A DNA stretch of 64,000 nucleotides from Tupaia tana (lineage: Eukaryota; Chordata; Mammalia; Scandentia; Tupaiidae), in NCBI GenBank assembly GCA_026018925.1, contig JAKSZU010000027.1:888829-952828 (forward strand), read 5' to 3'. The notes below the pieces were generated by a model that was not told where the DNA came from, searched no databases, and saw only the letters and a list, made by a program, of their open reading frames with translations. Shown here one piece after another: positions 10,900-22,670 of this stretch. The number at the start of each line of letters is the position of its first letter. The first letter of the stretch is position 1. A program made the position numbers and the translations under genes.

Positions 10900-13190
10900 G
10901 CCCTCAGATTGTGCCTAAGCACCATGTTGAATAATAAATGTGATAATCACTGTGGAAGAAGACAGTGTGCAATGGCCAGCAGTGCTTTCTGGTGCACATT
11001 GAAGAGAAACTCCTCGTGGTGGCTGAGATGCACACTGGGAGAAATTAAAAACACAAATTTTCATTAGTGAAAAGGGGATCCACCCACACTGCTCTCATCA
11101 GGGATGGGAAAGACAAGCATCTCTGGTTAGCTGATCCAAAGCTCCCCCTGCTGGCTATCTGGGGTGATGCAGGACAAGGTGTGTAGTTATCTGAGTTTGC
11201 GCTCCCTCTGCTGACCAGAGGAAGTAGTGCAAGACAAACTAACATTAACAGAGCGAAAAACTTCCTCCCAATTATTGGGTGGGATCGAATTTAGCGTTCA
11301 GATTTGGTGAATTGTCTATAACCAGATGACCTAGCAAACAAGTATGATGGGTGTTCTGGTTATGATGCCTAAGATATTATTGAAATAAATGTAAAGTCAC
11401 ATTACTGGATGAATGGTAGGTATCTGCCTGAGAAGGTAGATTCAGAACACTGATTAACAAGGTCAATCAACAGTGGCAATGTTTATATGTAACTGAATGG
11501 AATCATGACTAATTATTAAATTAGGCAAAGAGAGTACAAAATTCCTGATACAATAACATTGTGATTTGGAGTTTAAGGCACTCCTTTCTATGTCCCTGGT
11601 CCTGTCACTGAAAGAGATGAATTGCAAAACTGACCTTGACAGGGGTACATGCCCAACCTTCCTCTTAGCCCACCTTGGAAACTAGAGCATTCCACCTCAC
11701 ACCTCTTCAACCCGACCTGTGACACTGACAGAGCTAGGGTGTCAAGATGGCCTTGACAAAGCATGCACCCTGGCTCCTGCCAAGTCCTTCCCAGGACCCA
11801 AAATCTTCCAGCTGGGCCACTTCACCATAAACAACATTGTCAAAGAAGTTTTCGTTTAAGACCAGCAATGACTGTGACACACACCTCGACTCCCCCAGGT
11901 CCTCTCCAGACCCAGAGTTTTCCAGACACTACCAGGCCACCTTGCCCTTAACAACACTAACAGAGGTAGAGTGTCATGGTAGTCTTCATGTAGGCATGAA
12001 TCCCAGTTCACCCTTCCCTTCACCATCGGGCCACCTTGTTCCAACCAATGCTGCTGACAGAACCAGGATGTTCTGACAGTCTTGACCAGGTAACACCCCC
12101 ATCACCTCCCACAAGGTCCTTCCAAGGACCCAAAGCCTTCCAGCCATTATCAGGCTGCATCACCCCAGCCAATGCCACTGATGAAACTGGAGTGTCACAC
12201 TGATCTTGACAAAGGCATACCCCATGGCTTCCCCCAGGTCCTTCCCTGGATCTGGAGCCTTCTAGCCACCATCAGTCCACTTCACCCTAAATACAATTGA
12301 TGGAGCCAGGCTGTCATGTCAACCTGGATGGAGGCATGTAACCTAGCTCCCCCAAGACTTTCTCAGGACCTTGAGCCTTCCAACCATGAACAGGTCACTT
12401 GCCTTGTCAAAAGTCCCTGACGAAGCCCAGGTGACATGCTAGTCTTGCCCAGCTTCCCCTGGAACTCCTTGTGACTCGGAGCCCTTCAGCCACCAATAGA
12501 CCACCTTGCTCCAGCCAATGCCATGAACAAAACAGGACTGTCACATCAGCCTTGACCAGATCCTGTTACCCCAAATCCTCCTCAACCTGGAGCCTTCCAG
12601 CCACTGCAGGGATGCCTTGACCCGACCAAGTCTACAAATGCAGCTAGGATGTCCTGCCACTTTTAACTGAGGCATACACTCTGGATTTTTCCAGGTCCTC
12701 CTTGAGAGCTGAAGTCTTCCAGTCACTGCCAGGTTGCCTTGCCCTGACCAATGCAATTGATAGACTCAGGGCATCCTGCCAGCCTTGATTTAGTTGTGCA
12801 CTGCAGATTCCCCCAGATGTGTCTGTAGACTCAGAGAATTAAAGCCCACAGCAGTCATCTTCAACCCAAACTCTGACACTGAATAAATCGAGGTGTCACA
12901 CCCACTCTCCCCCAAGGCCCACTCGTGATACAGACCCTTCTAGCCCATGCTAAACTACTTCAACACCACCTCCACCATGATGGTATCTACCCAGTCTTTC
13001 ACTGAGGGCGTATACTTTACCTACCCCTAGATTCACCTCAGGACTTGGACCCTACCAGCCTTACCATTTAACTCTAAATACTAAAACCCAACCCTAAACT
13101 CCAAATCCCATCACCAAACCTAACCGTACCAGTAAACCAATCATAACATCATAACACAATCCCAAATTTTACCAACCACATCTAACAGCC
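10900..13190. repeat. Macrosatellite module E (copy 1)
   Basis: Head from about 10890, CTCF-like pair 11130-11230 ('gctccccctgctggctatc' then 'gctccctctgctgacc'), body 11260-11590, about a dozen ~120-bp units and a C/A-rich block. Counterpart 26440-28660; the paralog lacks some tandem units (near 27400, between matches to about 11790 and 11950). Confidence 0.8.
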
Positions 13191-14910
13191 CACATATCAG
13201 CGCTATATTGGGACAGATAGGTAATCACTGGGGATATGGCCAGTCACCCAACACCCAGCATTACGCTCTAGTGGGCACTGAGGAGACGCTCTTGTATTTA
13301 TTGAGGTGCCTGCTGGAAAGAAGACCAATGTGGGTTTTCACAAATTGGAAGGGGGTCAAACCACACTGCTGTCTTCAGGGGAAGGGCAGGAAATGCTCTC
13401 TAGTTAGCTGAGCCAGAGCTCTCCCTGCTGGCTCTTAGGACCAATGTAGGACAAGATGATTGGTTAGAAGTGGCCTAGCTCCCTCTGATGACCACACAGG
13501 GTGGTGCATAACAATCATGTTAACAAGCAAATAGTACCCGTCCCAGGCATAATGTGTGATTAATTAACTTCAGAGTCCACATTTGCTGACTTGTCTATAG
13601 CCAGATCAATATTTGAAACCTACGGAATGACTACAATGAGTGTTCTGGGTATGTTGTCTGAGCTCATTAGGGAACCATCTGTGAAGACACATCACTGGAA
13701 AAAAGAAGGTTCTCCAGAATTCTAGATAAAAAGAATATGGAATCAAGACACTGCCAAAAAGGTCAGGCAATACTCATAATTACACAGGACTGAATGAATT
13801 AATAACTGATTATCCACTTAGGAATTTTTGAGTGAATATTTATTCAGTAACACTGTGTTTTCCAAGAGAAGGCACTCCATTCTCATCATCATCACTCTGG
13901 CCCTGCTGCCAATAAAAAGAGTGCAGAGCCATACTTGACTGAAGCATGAACTGAACACAGCAGCTCTCCCAAGGTATACCTTTACAAATAAGGTCTCTCA
14001 GAACACAAAGGGTTGCTTCACCCTGAACTCCACCAAATACCGAGCAAGGGTGTCATGATGTCCATGACTAGGGCCCACACCCCAGTTTCACTTAGATCCA
14101 ACATAGGATCCAGAATCTTCCAGCTCATAATTGGTGCTTTGCCTTAACATTTGCTACCAACAAACGTGGGATATTGTGCTGCCCTTGAACAGGATGTGCA
14201 CTGCACTTCTCCCAAGGTATGCCTCGGGACCCAGAGCCATCCAGTCCATGCCAGGCTTCTTTAACACTAACTCTGTCCCCAAAAGAGCTGGAAAGTGGTG
14301 GCAATGATCTGAACAGGTACACTAACTCCCCTCAGGTCTGCCTCAGGATCCAAAGCCTTCCAGTTTACCGCAGGCTGCTACAACCACACCTCTGATGCAG
14401 AAAGAGTCAGGATATTATGATGCCCTTGACTAGAGTGTGCCACCCAGCTCCACCCAGGTATGCCTAATCACCCAGGTCTTTCTATTCCAAACTAGGTTGC
14501 TATTACCTGAACACTGCCAGTAACAGAGGCAGTGAGTCCTTCCAGACTTCACTGTGTTGTGCACCTCAGTTCCCACCAGGTATGACTTGAGACCTGGAGC
14601 CTTCTGACCCTTGTCAGGCTGATGAGACTGATCTCCACTGCCTACATAGCTAGGGTGTTGTGCCAGTCTTGACCAGTGTGCATACCACAGTTCCCCTCAG
14701 GTCTGTCTGTAAACCCAGAGCCTTCCATCTTGACCCTCTAATTACCTAATCCTAAAATCTTATTTGAAATCTTTAATGCCAACCCCAAACCATAATTCCA
14801 AACATCAAACTGCAACCCCTAACTCTTAACTCCTACCTATAACCCTAACCCTACCCCAATCCTAAACCGAAACCCAACCACAATCCTTACCTACCATCTC
14901 TGGTAGCCTC
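13190..14910. repeat. Macrosatellite module F (copy 1)
   Basis: Head ('cagcgctatattgggacag'), 'gctctccctgctggctctt' near 13420, body 13550-13880, ~120-bp units, and a C/A-rich block with 'ataaccctaaccctacccc' near 14839. Counterpart 28660-30350. Confidence 0.8.
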
Positions 14911-15510
14911 CAGGCTGCGGCTCAGTACCGGATATCACTATGCAGATGTTCAGCGTCCAATACCCAGCAGTGCTCTCTAGTGTACAGTGAGAATCTCCTG
15001 TGGTCACTGAGGTGCCTACTGGGAAGAATTATAGACACAAAGTTTCACAAGTGAGAAGGGGGTCCACCCACATGACATTCATTAGAGATGGGAAGACAAA
15101 CCTCCTTGGTTAGCTGATTCAAAGCTCCCCATGATGGTTATCATGGGTAATACAGAACAAGGTGTGGGATTAGCTGAGGCTGACGTCTGCCTGCTTGCCA
15201 AAGGAGATGGTAGAAGATAAAATCACAGTTACAGAACTTTAAAAACCCTCCTTGATGTCTGCTGGAATCAATCAACTTTAGGGTTAATATTTGGTGACTT
15301 CTCTGTAATCAGATTGACTCTTAAGACCTAAGGATGCACTATAATGGGTGTCCTTGGTATGGTATCTGAGATCATTATGGGAATAACTGGGAAGTTGCAT
15401 TACTGGACTAAAAAAAGTTCTCTATGACGAAAGATGAGAAAACGACGTATTCATAACACTGCTAAATAAGGTCAAACAACACTGATGATGATTACATGGA
15501 ACTAATGAGG
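14910..15510. repeat. Macrosatellite module G (copy 1), cut short
   Basis: Head, CTCF-like pair and the first part of the body match 30350-30940. At about 15505-15512 ('ggaactaatgagg') the sequence switches into the CTCF-like array instead of continuing to ~120-bp units as the paralog does. Confidence 0.8.
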
Positions 15511-18500
15511 TCGAGCTCCCTCTGCTGACAATAGACTAGTATTTCACTATTCTAATGTGGTCTTCAGAAACAGCTACCTGATTTAAACCTGCTACTGCTG
15601 GCTCTTAGGTTTGGTACAGAAAAGGTGTGTGATTACCTAAGGTTAAGCTCCCTCTGCTGACCATAGTCCAGTATTTCAATTGTTCTAATATGATCAGCTA
15701 ACACTGATAACAGAGTCAAAGCTCCCCGTTCTATTCATTGTTGTACAGGATAAAGCATGTTTGTACCTGACCTTAAGCTCCCTCTAGTGGCCAAAGCAAG
15801 AGTTTCATTAGTGCTAATATGCTCTGCTGGCTGATAGGTAAGTTAAAGCTCCCTTTACTAGACCTTGTGTGTAGTGCAGAAAAATGTATGTTGTTATCTG
15901 AGGTGGAGCTCCCTCTGCTGACAATAGACCAGAGTTTCATGAGTTCTAATGTGGTCAGCTGACATGATTAGCTGAGTCAAAGTTCCCACCCCTAGCTCTT
16001 GTCTGTGCTGAAGAATAAGGTGTGTAGTTAGCTAAGGTTTAACTCCCTCTGCTAGTCATAGGCAAATATTTCAAAAGTTCAAATGTAGTTGGCTGACCCT
16101 GTTAGCTGGGTCAAAGCTCCCCCTGCTGGACCTTCAGTGTGTTACAATGAAATGTGTGCAAATAGCTGAGGTTGTGCGCTCTCTGCGTGCCATAGGCTGG
16201 TGTTTCCTTAGTAGTAATGTGGTCTGCATGCACCGTTACCTGAGTCAAAGCTCCCTCTGCTGGTTCTTAGGGATGCTGCAGTAAAAGCTGTGTGGTTGCC
16301 TAAGGTAGAGCTCACTCTGCTGTCCATATGCCAGTTTCAAAAGTTGTACTATGGTCAACTGAATCTATTAGTCAAAGATCCCCCCTACGGGTTCTTGGAT
16401 GTGGTGCTCGGAAAGGTCAGTAGTGAACTGAGGTTGAACTCCCTCTGCTGACCATAAGCCAGTATATCATAGGTTTTAATGTGGTCAACTGACACTGATA
16501 CCTCAGTCAAAGCTCATCCTACTGGGTCTTAGCTGTGGTACAGAAAAATGTGTCTGGCTAGCTGAGGTCATTCCCTCTGCTGGCCATAGCCCAGTATTTC
16601 ATTAGTTCTAATGTCACCAGCTGACACTCTTAGATAAGGCAAAGCTCCCCCTACTGATCCTTGGCTCTGCGCAGGACATGGTATGTGGTTCTCTAAAGTG
16701 GAGCTCCCTCTGCTGACAATAGGCCAATGTTTAATTAGTTCTAATGTGTTCTTCTGGCACTGATAGCTGAATTAAACACCTCTGGCTCTTGGGTGTAGTG
16801 CAGTAAGAGGTGTGTGCTTAGCTGAGGTCAACATCCTTCTGCCAGCATTGGCCAGTGAGGCATATGTTCTTATGTTTATAACTGACCCTGTTAGCTGAGT
16901 CAAACCTCACCCTGCTGCTCCTACTGCCTCTGGTGCAGCTCCAGAGGTGGAGCTTTCTCTGCGGACCATACACCAGTGTTTCATAACGTCTAATGTGGTT
17001 TGAGGACACTGTTAGCTGAGTCAAAGCTCCCCCGGTGACTCTTGAGTGTGGTGCAAAAAAAGTGTGTAGTTAGCTCGGGTTGAGCTCTCTATGCAGACCA
17101 TAGGCCAAACTTTTAATGTGGTCTACATTTACTGTAAGCTGAGTCAAACCTCACCAGGCTGGCTCTTGGCTGCGCTGCAAGATAAGGTGTATGGTTACTT
17201 GAGCTGGAGCTCCCTCTGCTGGACATAGGCAAGCATTTCATTAGATGTAATGTGGTCCGCTGACACTGTTAATGGTGTGAAAGCACACCCTGAAGGCCCT
17301 TGTCTGTGTTCAAGAAAAGAGGTTGTGGTTAGGTGAGATTGAGCTCCACTGACAAAAGACCAGAGTTTCAAAACTTCTAAAGTGGTCTGCTGACAGTGTA
17401 AGCTGAGTGCTCTCCCTCCTAGCTCTTGGTTGTGGTGCAGGATAAAGTGTGTGGTTACCTAAATGTGCAGTCCCTCTTCTCACAATAGGCCAGAATTTCA
17501 TAAATAATATTATGGTATGCTGACGTTGTTAGCTGAGTCAAATCTCCCCCTGCTTGCTCTTGGGTGTAGTGCAGAAAAAAGTGTGGGTAGCTGAGGTTGT
17601 GCTCCCCCTGCTGACAACAGACCAGGGTTTCATGGGTTCTAATGTGGTAGCCTGACATATTAGTTCAGTCTAAGCTCCCCCAGCTGGCTCTTGGGTATGG
17701 AGCAGTAAAAGGTGTGTGCTTGTTTGAGATTGCTCCCTCTGCTGGCAATAAGACAATGTTTCATTAGCTCTCATGTGGTCCGCTGTTAGCTGAGTCAAAG
17801 CTACACCTGCTGGCTCTTAAATGTGGTGAAGGAAAAGGTGGGTTAGGCGAGGTGGACCTCCTTCTGCTGGCAATGGTCCAGTGAGTCATCTATTTTAATA
17901 TGGTTTGCTGACCCTGTTAACTGAATCAAACCTCACTGTGCTGGCTCTTGTCTGTTATTCCAGATAAGCTGTGTGCTTACCTGATTTCAAGAACCCTCTG
18001 TGAACCCTAGGCCACTGTGTCATTAGTTCAAATGTGGTCTAATGAAAATTAGCTGAGTCAAACCTCCCCCTGATGGTTCCTGGATGTGGTGCAGAAAAGG
18101 TGTGTGGTTATCTGAGGTTGTGCTCCCTATAAAGGCCATAGCCCACTCTTTCATGAGTTTTAATGTGGTCTGTGGACACTGTTAGCTGAGTCAAAGCTTA
18201 CCTTGCTGTTTTTTGTCTGCGGTACAAGATAAGGTGTGTGGTTACTGATGTTGAATTCCCACTGCTGGAAATAGGCTACTGTTTAGTTAGCTCTAATGTG
18301 GTCAGATGACATGATAAACTGAGTCAAAACTCCCCCAAATGACTCTTGGCTGCTGTACAGAATAAGGTGTGTGGTTACCTGAGATTGAGCTTCCTCTGAT
18401 GGCCATAGAAAGGTGTTTCATTACTTCTAATATGGTCTGCTGACACTGCTAACTGAGTCAAAGATCTCCCTACTGGCCCTTGGGTTTGATGTACGAAAAG

Positions 18501-19060
18501 TTGTGTGGATAGCTGACGACGAGTTCCCTCTCATGGCAATACAACAGTATTTTATTAGATCTACTGTTCTCTGCTGACACTGATACTTGGGTCAAAGCTC
18601 CCAGCTTCAGGCTCTTGGCTATGGTGCAGAATAAGGTGTGTGGTTAAGCTAAGGATTGACTTCCTCTGTTGGACATAGTCCAGTTTTTCCTAAGTTCTAA
18701 TGTGATCTGATGTCATTATTAAGTGAGTCCAATCACCTTCTGGTGGCTTTGGGTGTGATGCAGGAAAAGGTGTATGGTTTGCTGAGGTTAAGCTGTCTCT
18801 GCTAAAAAGAGGCCAGTGTTACATAATTCTAATCTGGTCTGCTGACATTGTTATCTGAGACGATGCTCCCCCTCCTGGCTCTTGTCTGTGGTTCATGATA
18901 CGGTGTGTGCTTAGTTGAGATTGAGCTTCCACTGCTGGCCAGAGAAAGAGGTGCAGGACAAAGCCACATAACAAATCTAGAAACACAATCCATGCGTGAG
19001 CTCCCTCTGCTGGCCATAATAGATAGTGCATGACAAAGCCACATTAACAGAGCTAAAAAC
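15510..19060. repeat. Expanded CTCF-core-like tandem array (~3.5 kb)
   Basis: Roughly two dozen units of about 150 bp, each with two half-units: 'gagctccctctgctggccat...ttcattagttctaatgtgg' and 'gctgagtcaaagctcccc' followed by a variant of 'ctgctggctcttgg...aaggtgtgtgg'. The core CCCTCTGCTGG (reverse CCAGCAGAGGG), or CCCCCTGCTGG, fits the published CTCF core CCASYAGRKGG. Good instances: 15780-15790 (CCCTCTAGTGG), 16573-16583, 17212-17222 and 19003-19013. Many units carry a substituted base such as CTGCTGA. The two-core segment occurs once per ordinary module, so the array looks like its local amplification. Binding is inference. Confidence 0.8.
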
Positions 19061-21300
19061 TCTTTCCAGGAGGTATAGTGGTAGCAATTAACTTTACAAG
19101 TTCAGAGATGGCAATCTGTCTATAAGAGATAATTATTGAAACCTAGTGAAGAACTATCGTGGCAAGGATGGGTGTGAAGTCTACGGACTTTAAGAAAATA
19201 ACCATGAATTCATGCTACTGGACTAAAGGAAAATAAGCAGGAATCAAGATGAGAAAATTTGACTAAAAACACTGCTAAACAAGGTCAAGTGATGCTTGTG
19301 ATGATTACAAGGGACTGAATGCATTCATGACTGAATTACAGTTAGAGAGAAAAATTCCTTGTCCACCAACACTGTTTTCAGAATTAAGACACTCCTGTTT
19401 AAGCCTCTGATACTGCTGACGGTGGACCTGGGATGTGAAACTGGCCTTCTTGGGGACACATAAACAAACTTCCCCTTAGTCTACCTGAAGACCCAGAGCA
19501 TTTCAACTACACCAGGCTCCTTCAACCTAAACTCTGTCAATGACGGAACTGGGGTGTCAGGCCAGCCTTCACATAATGCACACCCAGGCTCCTGCCAGCT
19601 TCTCCGTGGAACCAAAAACCTTCCAACCACTGGCAGGCCACCTCATCCCAAACAATGCTCTATATTACATCAGAGTGTCACAACAATCTTGACCACAGAG
19701 CACATTCTGGCTCACCAAGGTCCTTGCTATAACCCAGACCGATCCAGCCGCTGCTGAGGCCAACTCATCCTGCCCAACAATGCTGATGGAGCACCAGTCT
19801 TGACTAAGACATGAACCTCAGTAAGCCCAGATCCTGATCAGAAACCTGGAACCCTGCAGTCACCACCAGGCTGTCTTGCCCCAACCAACACTACCAATAA
19901 AACCAGCATGTCATGCTGGTCTTGACTGGGGCATGTGCCCCAGCTACACCCAGGTCCTACCCTGGAACAAGATTATTTCTAACCACTGCCAGAGTGTCTG
20001 ACCCCACCACAATGCCACCAACAAAGCAGAGGAGATGTGCCAGTCTTGACAGGGGCAGAAGCAACCATTACTCCAGACCCTCCCAAAGGACCCAGAATCT
20101 TCTGGCCACTGCAAGACAACCTCATACTGACCAAGAGGGTACCAAACATGACTAAACTGTGGCATGCGCGCCTGCTCCCCTACGGTTTTCTTTAAGATAC
20201 ACAGCCTTCCAGCCACCACCAGACATTCCTGCATGAACAAAAAAGACATTGGACCCAGAGAGTCATGCTTGATTGACTGAGGCATGTGTCCTGGCTCTCC
20301 TACCAGACACTTCAAAACCCTGAGCATTCCACCTACAACTGTGCCCGTTGCCCTGAGCAAAGTCCAGGTACCATGACAGTCTTGACCACAAAGTGTACAA
20401 ATTAACTCCCCCATGTATTCTTCAGGACCTAGAACCCTGCAGCCATCACTGGCCACCATGCCCTGACAAACGCCACCAAGAGAGAAGGAATGCCACACCA
20501 GTCTTAACTGGCACACATGTCCCACGTTCCACCTAATCCTCCCTGGCACCCAGAGCATACCAACCAACAATAGCTCACCTAGCCTTGACCAACACTTGTC
20601 AGAGCCAGGGTCTCACTGAAGACTTGATCAGGGCATTTACTTCAGCTATCCAAAATCCTCCAGCAACTGCAGAGTTGCCTCTATCCAACAAACACCAATG
20701 ACCAGGCTGGGCTGTTATGCCAACCTTGAATGAGACATACAGTCTTTTTCCAAATCCTTATGAACACCCAATCACTGCCAGGCTCCCTTGCCATGGTCAA
20801 GACCACTGAAAGAACCAATGTTATCATGCCGGCCTTGAACAGGGTGAACAATGCAGCTTCCCCCAGATATGTATCTGAAATCATAGCCTTCTGGCATGTA
20901 CTCTGATGCTTTTACACAACATCTGCCACAAAGGAATCATGGTTTCATGCCAGCCTTGACCAGGTCATGCACCGAAGATTCCCACCAGTTCCAAATTATA
21001 AACGAGAGTCTTCCAGCCCACACTGGACCACTTTAACACAACCTCTACCATGATGGAGCATTGGTGTCAAGCTAGTCTTCATCAGGGCATATACCTCAGC
21101 TCCCCTCAGCTCCACATAAGGACATGGGGCCCAACATCCCTACCCCTTAAGCCTTAAATAATAGAAGCCACCACAAACTCAAAATCTCATCAGTAATCCT
21201 CTAAAACCAATCCATAACTTCTAATCTCTAACCACAATACTAAGACCAACTGAACTTTAACCCCATTACACAACCTCAACCACTACCTACTCAATCTAAC
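19060..21300. repeat. Macrosatellite module A' (copy 2)
   Basis: Counterpart of 2040-4490 without the SINE and with the ~70 bp missing from copy 1. Body 19060-19400, then ~120-bp units and a C/A-rich block 21130-21290. A 208-codon minus-strand open frame (19944-20570) is read across the tandem units, whose length is often near a multiple of three. Confidence 0.8.
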
Positions 21301-22670
21301 AGTCCACAGTCTACATCTCAGCACTAGGTTGGGGCATAAATGGATTCTCCCTGTGGATGTAGCCTGTCACCCAATGGCCAGCAGAGATCTCTGGGGGGCA
21401 CTGAGGAGAAACTGCTATATTGACTGAGGAACCTACTGGGAGGAATTACTGATGTGGTTTTTGACACGTTTTAAGGGGGCCCAACCACACTGCTGTCCTC
21501 AAGGGCAGGGTAGGAAAGAATCACTGGTTATCTGAGTCAAGGGTGCCCTCCGCTGACGCTTTGGGGTGGTGCAGGACAAAGTGAATAGTCAGATATGCTC
21601 AACGTCCCCCTGCTAACCTTAGTGGATGGTACAGAAAAAAATTCATATGAACAGACTAAAAAACCCCACTTAGATGTCCTATGAGATCAATTTCCTATAC
21701 AGTTCATATTTAAGAAGTTGTCTAAATCCAGATATCTTCCTGAGACCTAGAGTAAAATTATTAAATGTGTCCTTGGTATGGTGTCTGAAGTACAAATAGA
21801 AATAACAGTGAAGTCACATCACTGAACTAAATAAGGGCCTCCAGGATTACATCTGAGAGGATGAAGTCAAGACATTGCTACACATGGTCAGGCAACACTA
21901 ATAATGATTACATGACATGGAATGAATTTATGATAAATTGACCCCTTATGATATCTCGAGTGAATAAGTACTTACTCAATAACATTTTGGTTTTTAAATT
22001 AAAGTACTCCTTTCTTATCCCAGTCCTTCCACCTCTGCTGCCAAGGTAACCAGAATATAGAGCCAACCTTGAGTGGAACAAGTACCATAACTCCTCCCAG
22101 GTATGCCTCTGGAATTAAAGGTTTCCAACCCATACCAGGTTGCTTCACCATAACCTCAAAAACAGACATAGCTGGGGTGTCATGATGACTTTAAATACGG
22201 CCTGCACTCCAGTTTCCCTAAGGTCCACTTTTTGAACAAAAGTCTTCCAGCTCATACAGGGCACTTCAACCCAAATGACACTGACCATGGTGCACGTTAC
22301 AATTCCCCCAAGGTATGCCTCATGACCAAGAGCCATACAGTCCATGCCAGGATGCTTTAACACTACCTCCATCCCCAAAAGACTAGAAGTATGGTGCTGA
22401 CCTTAATCCAGATATGCATACTAGTTCTCCCCAGGTCCACCTTAGGCTCTGGAACCTTACAGCCTTTAGCAGGCAGCTTCTACCCAACTTCCACTGCTGA
22501 AGAAGTCAGGGAATTGCACCAGCTGTGATCTAAGTGTGCAACCCAGCTCCACCCAAGTCTGCCTCATGACTCACAATATTCCAGCTGAAACTGGGCTGCT
22601 TTGACCTTACCATCACCAACAACAGAGCAAAGACATCATACTGGACTTGACTGTGGTGTATACCCCAAAT
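21300..22670. repeat. Macrosatellite module B' (copy 2)
   Basis: Counterpart of 4490-5838. Head 21300-21480, CTCF-like segments near 21550-21620 (one reads 'cccctgctaacc'), body 21660-22010, ~120-bp units, and the same abrupt passage into module C'. Confidence 0.75.

Larger units (their letters stand above)
8850..10900. repeat. Macrosatellite module D (copy 1)
   Basis: Head near 8860-8910 and 9194-9350 (split by a SINE), two CTCF-like segments near 9360-9440, an A-rich stretch with 'aaaacaaaacaaaacaaaaa' motifs near 9480-9545, body 9550-9890, ~120-bp units to 10730 and a CCCTAA-like block 10740-10890. The paralog is shortened by a deletion of about 843 bp matching about 9995-10837. Confidence 0.8.

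Noticed and set aside
14838-14880. True interstitial telomere tract
   Set aside because: Only two exact CCCTAA words in a row; the rest is degenerate and C/A-rich, so it is described as telomere-like only.
19944-20570. 208-codon minus-strand frame as a gene
   Set aside because: Consists of repeated ~40-residue segments of tandem units; the copy-1 region is not open over the same span.
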